Assembly: GCA_002937855.1 (NCBI GenBank)
Contig: PTKS01000002.1
Location: 158,456-222,455, forward strand
From: Alphaproteobacteria bacterium MarineAlpha5_Bin12
GTDB lineage: Bacteria > Pseudomonadota > Alphaproteobacteria > HIMB59 > GCA-002718135
Length of the DNA stretch: 64,000 nt
Reading direction: 5' to 3'
Numbering within the stretch: position 1 is the first letter of the stretch; every line of letters begins with the position of its first letter. The notes beneath the pieces are model-generated. The model made no database searches. It was not told the DNA's origin and saw nothing but the letters and a program-made list of their open reading frames with translations. The translations under genes and the position numbers were made by a program. Below are positions 59,068 through 64,000 of this stretch, in pieces.

Positions 59068-60543
59068 ATGTTTCTTTCAATCGATCAAAGTACTACTTCT
59101 ACAACAGTTTTTCTATTTAATAAAAATCTCAATTTAATCAAAAAAATTTCAAAACCACATAAACAAATATATTATAATAAAGATTGGGTTGAACATGACG
59201 CGGAAGAAATTTATAAAAATTTATTAAAAGTAATTAAGATTTTATCAAAAAAACTAAATTTGAATAAAGATTTATTTGTAAGTATAACCAATCAAAGAGA
59301 AACATTTGTCATTTTTGATAAAAAAACAGGCAAACCTCTTCATAAAGCTATAGTTTGGCAGTGTAGAAGGGGGAACGAAATATGTAATAAAATTGGTAAA
59401 TCTAAAATCAAATCTAAAATGATTAAAAATTTTACTGGTTTAGAATTAGATACTTATTTTCCAGCTTCTAAATTGAGTTGGTTATTGAAAAATAAAAAAA
59501 AGTTGGCTTATAAAATAAAAACTGGTTCTGCACTATTTGGAACTATTGATACATATCTTATTTATAGACTAACAAAAACAAAATCGTATTCTACGGATTA
59601 TACAAATGCCTCAAGAACTCTATTTTTTGATAATAAAAGATTAACTTGGAGTAAAAAGTTGTTATTTTTATTTAATCTTAAGATAAAATATTTGCCAGAA
59701 GTTAAAGAAAGCTCATCAATATTTGGTAATACAAACTTTGAAGGTTTATTAAGAAATGAAATTCCTATTTCAGGGGTAATAGGAGATTCACAATCCTCAT
59801 TATTTGCTAATCAATGTTATAAGAAAGGTGATACAAAAATTACATTGGGAACTGGCTCATCAATATTAACAAACATAGGTAATAAATTTAAAATCAAAAA
59901 TAAACACATAACCACTCTTTCATTTGTTTATAAAGGAAAGCCATATTATTCATATGAATGTTTAATTAATTTTGCAGGGGCCACAATATCTTGGCTAAAA
60001 AATAATCTTGGTGTTTTAAATTCAGTCAAAGATTCTGATAAAATATCTAAATCAATTCAAGATTCCAATGGTGTTTTTTTAATTCCTGCATTTGTAGGGT
60101 TAAGTTCTCCACATTGGCTACCTAATTCAAAAGGAATGTTTTATGGTTTAACACCTTCAGTACATAAAAAACATTTAATTAGATCTTCTTTAGAATCAAT
60201 AGCATTTCAGATTAAAGATTACGCGGAAGAATTAAGAAAAAATCAAAACTTAAAACTTAATAAAATCTATTTAGATGGAGGAATGACTTCAAATAATTTT
60301 CTAATTCAAATGATATCAAATTTATTTAAGAATAGAATTTATGTATCTAAATTAGAAGATATGTCAGCATATGGTTCTTTATTAATGGGTTTAATAGGGC
60401 TTAATAAAGTCAAAAATTTAGAAGATTTAAAAAAATTTAAAAAAAAATATAAAGAATTCAAACCATTAGAATATGAAGTGGATATTAAGACTTATCAAAA
60501 ATGGAGAGAAATACTTAATTCTTTTTATTTGAATAATAAATAA
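59068..60543 (+). CDS. FGGY-family kinase, glycerol-kinase-like (candidate D-apulose kinase)
   Basis: This 491-residue kinase has N-terminal LSIDQSTTSTTVFLF and the glycerol-kinase-like SITNQRETFVIFDKK with AIVWQCRRG. The catalytic region is ISGVIGDSQSSLFANQC, and the C-terminal motif is YLDGGMTSNNFLIQMISNL. It resembles GlpK, but no glycerol facilitator or glycerol-3-phosphate dehydrogenase is near. In its context, after a split transketolase and opposite an aldose isomerase, phosphorylation of a ketose such as apulose is likelier. It is convergent with the isomerase with 2 bases between stops. Confidence 0.85.
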   Translation: MFLSIDQSTTSTTVFLFNKNLNLIKKISKPHKQIYYNKDWVEHDAEEIYKNLLKVIKILSKKLNLNKDLFVSITNQRETFVIFDKKTGKPLHKAIVWQCRRGNEICNKIGKSKIKSKMIKNFTGLELDTYFPASKLSWLLKNKKKLAYKIKTGSALFGTIDTYLIYRLTKTKSYSTDYTNASRTLFFDNKRLTWSKKLLFLFNLKIKYLPEVKESSSIFGNTNFEGLLRNEIPISGVIGDSQSSLFANQCYKKGDTKITLGTGSSILTNIGNKFKIKNKHITTLSFVYKGKPYYSYECLINFAGATISWLKNNLGVLNSVKDSDKISKSIQDSNGVFLIPAFVGLSSPHWLPNSKGMFYGLTPSVHKKHLIRSSLESIAFQIKDYAEELRKNQNLKLNKIYLDGGMTSNNFLIQMISNLFKNRIYVSKLEDMSAYGSLLMGLIGLNKVKNLEDLKKFKKKYKEFKPLEYEVDIKTYQKWREILNSFYLNNK

Positions 60544-60545
60544 TC

Positions 60546-61526
60546 TTATAAAGCTCCAAAAAGTGCTTTTTGAGCAATTTTAAGAGCTTTCATAGCATCA
60601 TGTCTTGATTGAGCTTCTTCTAATTCTTTAATATTAAGATTTTCAAGCGCTTTATGAACTGATTTTAAAAAATCAATCGCTTGATTAGCCATTGTAACAC
60701 TATCTTCTCTAAAAGGAAATTGATCTAATTGCCAAACCCCTTCCCAATTATTTTTTCTTAATACATAAAAAAACTCAAATAATTCTAATGGATGAAGACT
60801 TCCTGCAATAAGATCATCGTCCCAAGATCTATAATTATCATTTACATCCATTCCAAATAACCGTCCGTAATCAATTGCCAATTGAGCGGAGTCTGCAGCA
60901 CATTCACCACCATACATTGCGTGTCCAAAATCAAGTAGTACGCCAATATTTGGTAAACCTATCTTTTCAATACCTAATAATGTTCGTGAAACTGAATCAT
61001 AACTCATTTTAATTCTTGGTTCACGAGGTTTATATTCAATTACAAATTTAAGATCTGGGTTTTCACTTGCTAGTTTACCTACACCATCCATTGAATTTTT
61101 CCATAAGGTACCATAATCAACTTGAAATGGATAATCCCATCCATCTTGACCAGGCCATAGTTTAACATATGACGCATTAAAGAAACGTACCGCTTCGCAA
61201 GCTTCAGTGATTAATTCATGAGCTCTACGTCTGACACCAGAATCAGGATTTGTAAATGCTCCCCTTGAAAATTCTTTAGTATAAATTTCTGGAGTAATTC
61301 CAATTACACCAAGTCCAACTTTATCCAATTCTTTTTTTATATCTTCATGAGTAAAGTTTCCTCCGAAATAAGGATAATTGATATCAACAACTGATAAATC
61401 TTTTACTTGTCCAGCAAGTTTAATACAATCTATGACACTTCTTGGATCTCCATAACCATCTGTTGCATATCTGTCTAAATATGTTGCAAAATGCCAAATA
61501 CCAGCTCCAAACTTTTGATTTACCAT
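60546..61526 (-). CDS. TIM-barrel sugar isomerase (candidate D-apiose isomerase)
   Basis: This 326-residue protein of the xylose-isomerase-like TIM-barrel fold has candidate metal ligands E164 (FVIEYKP), D199 with H202 ([12 protein letters not shown]), D227 (MDVNDN), and D268 ([10 protein letters not shown]). [12 protein letters not shown] segment follows D227. The E/D ligand spacing and DxND-then-DDDL pattern resemble aldose-ketose isomerases of the rhamnose-isomerase-like group more than sugar-phosphate epimerases. It is divergent from the FucU-like gene. It would give the ketose for the kinase. The particular sugar is inferred. Confidence 0.8.
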   Translation of the reverse strand: MVNQKFGAGIWHFATYLDRYATDGYGDPRSVIDCIKLAGQVKDLSVVDINYPYFGGNFTHEDIKKELDKVGLGVIGITPEIYTKEFSRGAFTNPDSGVRRRAHELITEACEAVRFFNASYVKLWPGQDGWDYPFQVDYGTLWKNSMDGVGKLASENPDLKFVIEYKPREPRIKMSYDSVSRTLLGIEKIGLPNIGVLLDFGHAMYGGECAADSAQLAIDYGRLFGMDVNDNYRSWDDDLIAGSLHPLELFEFFYVLRKNNWEGVWQLDQFPFREDSVTMANQAIDFLKSVHKALENLNIKELEEAQSRHDAMKALKIAQKALFGAL

Positions 61527-61531
61527 GAATA

Positions 61532-61538
61532 CCTCCTT
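61532..61538 (-). promoter_or_regulatory. Perfect Shine-Dalgarno site for the isomerase
   Basis: On the minus strand AAGGAGG is 5 bases before the ATG. It fixes the start of the isomerase gene and suggests strong translation. Confidence 0.75.
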
Positions 61539-61705
61539 GACTAAAGAATGATAAAAAAACTCATATTTTAATTATTTTCTATTTTTTTCTTATACTTGGC
61601 TAGTTAAAAATGTTAATTTTTAAAAAATGTTTTTTCTAACTGTGGAAAAGTTAAAATTTTACAATTTATATATTAAATTATATATTAAAAGTGAAAGTAG
61701 ATTAT
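61539..61705. other. Divergent control region between isomerase and FucU-like genes
   Basis: This region is AT-rich and contains runs of T, and it must hold the promoters for both directions. Near 61674-61687 there is a repeated TATATTAAA-like element (TATATATTAAATTATATATTAAAA), but nothing that can be assigned to a known regulator. No regulator gene lies in the locus. Confidence 0.35.
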
Positions 61706-62152
61706 ATGTTAATTAATATTAACCCTATACTTAGTCCTGATTTATTAAGTACTTTGCATTCTATGGGACATGGTGACACTATAGTATTGGCTGATGCGAA
61801 TTTTCCATCTTCATCTCTTTCAAAAAAATTGATCAGACTTGATGGTGTTGATATTCCATCAGCAGCAAAAGCAATTTTATCTGTTTTTCCTTTAGATAGC
61901 TTCATAGAATATCCTGTTAGACGGATGGAAATAGATAACAAGCCTGAAGAAATAAATGACATTCAACATGATTTTATAGAAGCAGTTAAATCAACTGCAG
62001 GTGAGAGATGGAAAATTAGCTCAATGGAAAGATTTAAATTTTATGAAGAAACAAAAAAAGCGTATGCGGTTATTTCTACAACTGATGCTAGAGCTTATGG
62101 ATGTTTTATGTTAACCAAAGGTGTAATAAAGCCAGACGGAAGTGTTTGGTAA
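61706..62152 (+). CDS. RbsD/FucU-family sugar mutarotase
   Basis: The protein is 148 residues from the ATG; a GTG at 61691 would add five residues, but the family normally starts ML-x-I-x-P-x-L-S-P, matched here by MLININPILSP. The active-site histidine and aspartates are in MGHGDTIVLADANFP (H22, D24, D30). It speeds conversion between sugar anomers or ring forms, giving the isomerase or kinase its correct form. Opposite the isomerase and near the ribose-type transporter, it is part of the locus. PhyH starts 16 bases after its stop. Confidence 0.9.
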   Translation: MLININPILSPDLLSTLHSMGHGDTIVLADANFPSSSLSKKLIRLDGVDIPSAAKAILSVFPLDSFIEYPVRRMEIDNKPEEINDIQHDFIEAVKSTAGERWKISSMERFKFYEETKKAYAVISTTDARAYGCFMLTKGVIKPDGSVW

Positions 62153-62168
62153 CTTTTATTTTACTTTA

Positions 62169-62963
62169 ATGAATTTATTAAATGAAAAAATTGTTGATGA
62201 TTTTCAATTAAATGGCGTATGTATAATAAAAAATGTAATAAATAAACATTGGTTAAATATATTAGCTGAAGGTATTGAAGAAAATTTTAAAAAACCGAGT
62301 CAATACAAATGTGTATATGAAAAGATTCAGGGTAATGAAATATTTTATGATGATTATTGCAATTGGAATAGAATAAAACAGTATAAAGATTTTTTTTTTA
62401 AATCAGATATTGCAATAATCGCATCAGAATTAATGCGATCTAAAAAGGTAAATCTATTTCATGAACATGTTTTAATTAAAGAACCTGGTTCAAAAAAGAA
62501 AACACCGTGGCATCAGGATCAATCATATTATTGTGTGAATGGAAAAGACAATTGCAGTTTGTGGATTCCTCTTGATCCAATTGCAAAAACAGTATGCCCA
62601 GAATTTATTAGAGGCTCACATAAATGGAATAATAAATATCTCCCAACTAAGTTTTTTGGCGAATCATATAAAAAGAAAGATGATGAATTTGAAAAAATTC
62701 CTGATATTGAAAATGAGAGATCAAATTTTGATATTGTATCCTGGGATATGCAACCTGGCGATATCATAGCTTTCAATTTTTCCACCATACACGGTGCACC
62801 TGGTAATTTATCTATTAATAGGAGAAGAGCATTTTCAGCAAGATTTTTTGGAGATGATGCAACATACATTAAAAGAAAAGGGGAAACATCACCTCCTTTT
62901 CCTGGCTTAACTTTAAATGATGGTGACAAATTAAATTCAAATTTTTTTCCTAAGTTATTATAA
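62169..62963 (+). CDS. Phytanoyl-CoA dioxygenase-family (PhyH) Fe(II)/2-oxoglutarate oxygenase
   Basis: This 264-residue protein has a double-stranded beta-helix. The iron ligands are H115 and D117 in TPWHQDQSYY and H208 in FSTIHGAPGN. The 2-oxoglutarate-binding arginine is in NRRRAFSARFFG. PhyH-family oxygenases hydroxylate or oxidise small molecules and sometimes cleave C-P or C-N bonds. It sits 16 bases after FucU and 9 before the SMR-like gene, so it is in their operon. A link to sugar metabolism is only positional. Confidence 0.85.
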   Translation: MNLLNEKIVDDFQLNGVCIIKNVINKHWLNILAEGIEENFKKPSQYKCVYEKIQGNEIFYDDYCNWNRIKQYKDFFFKSDIAIIASELMRSKKVNLFHEHVLIKEPGSKKKTPWHQDQSYYCVNGKDNCSLWIPLDPIAKTVCPEFIRGSHKWNNKYLPTKFFGESYKKKDDEFEKIPDIENERSNFDIVSWDMQPGDIIAFNFSTIHGAPGNLSINRRRAFSARFFGDDATYIKRKGETSPPFPGLTLNDGDKLNSNFFPKLL

Positions 62964-62972
62964 TAATTTCAT

Positions 62973-63305
62973 ATGAATTTTTTTGTTACATATACTTTTT
63001 TAATTTCAGCAGTCATATTCGGTACGGCTTCAAATATTTTTGCTAAAGAAGCTCATGGATTTACTAAATTTATTCCTTCTTTTATGAGTGCCGTGACAAT
63101 AATTTTATGTATGTATTGTCTATCTCAAGTTATGAAAACTATTTCAGCTGGATATACTTATGCGACGTTTGCTGGGTTATGTATTATTGCAACAACTCTT
63201 TTAGGAATTATTAGATTCAATCAATGGCCTAATTCCCATGCTTTTATTGGGTTATTTTTTATAATAATTGGTGTAATTTTAGTGAATCTTTTTGGAAAAA
63301 ATTAA
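62973..63305 (+). CDS. Small multidrug resistance (SMR)-like membrane protein lacking the usual glutamate
   Basis: This 110-residue protein has four hydrophobic helices with an SMR-like layout: AHGFTKFIPS after helix 1 (compare E-G-F-T-R-L-x-P-S in EmrE), MKTISAGYTYATFAGLCIIATTLLGII in helix 3, and IGLFFIIIGVILVNLF at the end. Helix 1 (residues 4-24) contains no acidic residue, whereas SMR exporters use a glutamate there for proton coupling. It may be a partner subunit or a non-drug transporter. It follows PhyH by 9 bases. Confidence 0.75.
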   Translation: MNFFVTYTFLISAVIFGTASNIFAKEAHGFTKFIPSFMSAVTIILCMYCLSQVMKTISAGYTYATFAGLCIIATTLLGIIRFNQWPNSHAFIGLFFIIIGVILVNLFGKN

Positions 63306-63500
63306 TATTTTAAAAAAATATTCTATTAAATAATAATATAAAAAAATTATACTAAATAATTATATAAATTTTGATGTTTTTTATGAACTTTTATACAAAA
63401 TAAAAAGATTTATTTTATATTTCAAATTATTTATGTTGATTTTATTAAGTATATATAATTCAATACTTTTTTATATTTTAATTTTTAACTAGGGGGTAAA
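63306..63500. other. Intergenic region before the peptide-type binding protein
   Basis: These 195 bases are nearly all A and T. No gene, stable hairpin or repeat with GC content is visible. They presumably contain a promoter for the downstream transporter operon. Confidence 0.35.
63491..63496 (+). promoter_or_regulatory. Strong Shine-Dalgarno site for the Tat-exported binding protein
   Basis: AGGGGG lies 4 bases before the ATG at 63501. The same motif precedes the binding protein at 14963. Confidence 0.7.
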
Positions 63501-64000
63501 ATGAAAAAAAATATAAAATTTTCAAGAAGAAAATTTACGAAATACATGGCTAAAAGTGGTGTTGCTATTGCAGCATTAACTTCTGCGCCAATGTTAAATC
63601 ATAATTTTTTATACAATTCTGCTTTTGCTGCTGGACACAAACCACTAATTTTTGCAGCAGCTGAAGCTCTCACAGGAAACTGGGATCCTACAACTCACAC
63701 AAATTTAGGACAGCTAATTTTTGAGAGTTATGTGTTTGGTTATCTCACAAGGTGTCCTATGAGGCCAGAAAACCCAACTCAATTGAATTTTGAGTTAGCA
63801 ACTGAAGCTACTGAAATAGATAAGTTCACTTTAGAATTCAAACTAAGAGATGGAGTAACCTTCCATGATGGCAAACCATTTGGAGCAGAGGATGTTAAAG
63901 CTACCTATGAATATGGATCTCAGCTAGATCGACCAGCTCAATGGTATCCTGGACAGGTTGATGTAGAAGTGGTTGATAGACTTACAGTAAGGATTAAAAC
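63501..64000 (+). CDS. Family 5 (peptide/nickel type) ABC binding protein, N-terminal part
   Basis: This is a 5' part of at least 166 codons that continues past the window. A twin-arginine signal peptide is visible: SRRKFTKYM (residues 8-16), a hydrophobic segment (VAIAALTSAPML), and a cleavage site near SAFAAG. The mature part starts as in extracellular solute-binding family 5 (GNWDPTTHTNLGQLIFESYV, LRDGVTFHDGKPFGAEDVKATYEY). Ligands range from peptides to opines and sugars. It depends on TatABC, encoded at 21412-22807. The rest of the transporter is presumably downstream. Confidence 0.88.
   Translation, partial: MKKNIKFSRRKFTKYMAKSGVAIAALTSAPMLNHNFLYNSAFAAGHKPLIFAAAEALTGNWDPTTHTNLGQLIFESYVFGYLTRCPMRPENPTQLNFELATEATEIDKFTLEFKLRDGVTFHDGKPFGAEDVKATYEYGSQLDRPAQWYPGQVDVEVVDRLTVRIK

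Noticed and set aside
59068..60543. Simple annotation of the FGGY kinase as glycerol kinase
   Set aside because: The N-terminal half resembles GlpK, but no glycerol uptake or glycerol-3-phosphate dehydrogenase gene is present and the neighbours point to ketose phosphorylation.
62528..62929. Long minus-strand open frame (133 codons) inside the PhyH gene
   Set aside because: It lies fully within a well-supported dioxygenase gene on the plus strand, has no family pattern, and reflects few stop codons opposite the coding strand.

Overview
The window is a gene-dense, very AT-rich stretch of a bacterial chromosome. Gene order points to an alphaproteobacterium: a PopZ-like DUF2497 protein next to valS, scpA-scpB near tatABC-serS, uvrA|ssb-gyrA-coaD, recG|sdhE, tmk-holB-metG-tatD, and a DUF1192 protein. 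Strong AT bias, overlapping or abutting genes, near-absent intergenic space and many binding-protein transporters suggest a streamlined free-living marine lineage (SAR11-like or AEGEAN-169/HIMB59-like). That placement is inference. No mobile elements, phage genes or CRISPR arrays are visible.

Layout. 1-563: the 3' end of an amidinotransferase-like gene and tRNA-Asn and tRNA-Cys. 564-13104: housekeeping genes (PCMT paralogue, tolC, popZ-like, valS, ilvD, xthA, erpA, dgt, argS, SPOR-like protein, scpA, scpB). 13165-21180: an eight-gene sugar or polyol cassette (SDR dehydrogenase, MalEFGK-type ABC transporter, BtpA/SgcQ-like protein, FGGY kinase, HAD phosphatase) sitting between scpB and tatA. 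21412-28994: tatABC, serS, pcm, a DUF815 ATPase, yajC-secD-secF and a PuuD-like membrane protein. 29035-46372: uvrA, ssb, gyrA, coaD, tRNA-Lys, recG, sdhE, tRNA-Ser, cell-wall enzymes (MltB-like, RlpA-like, D,D-carboxypeptidase), then tmk-holB-metG-tatD and an MBL hydrolase. 46376-52851: mixed genes (GT9 glycosyltransferase, class II aldolase/adducin protein, HIBADH-like dehydrogenase, phhB, YbaK-like deacylase, histone-deacetylase-like hydrolase, a membrane-anchored transglutaminase-like protein, DUF1192, family 5 uracil-DNA glycosylase).

52948-62152 is a second sugar locus: DUF2291 protein, RbsA-, RbsC- and RbsB-type transporter, split transketolase (two subunits), a glycerol-kinase-like FGGY kinase, a TIM-barrel aldose isomerase and a FucU/RbsD mutarotase. 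The logic (import, anomer interconversion, aldose to ketose, phosphorylation, two-carbon transfer by a split transketolase) matches the published non-oxidative D-apiose (apulose-4-phosphate) pathway. The substrate is inferred, not shown. It is followed by a PhyH-type dioxygenase, an SMR-like membrane protein without the usual first-helix glutamate, and the start of a Tat-exported peptide-type binding protein running off the window.

The most interesting points are the apiose-like locus, the BtpA/FGGY/HAD cassette inserted in a normally contiguous core block, three convergent gene pairs sharing one palindromic TTAA as both stop codons, and several proteins with altered key residues (RlpA, SMR-like, SdhE).
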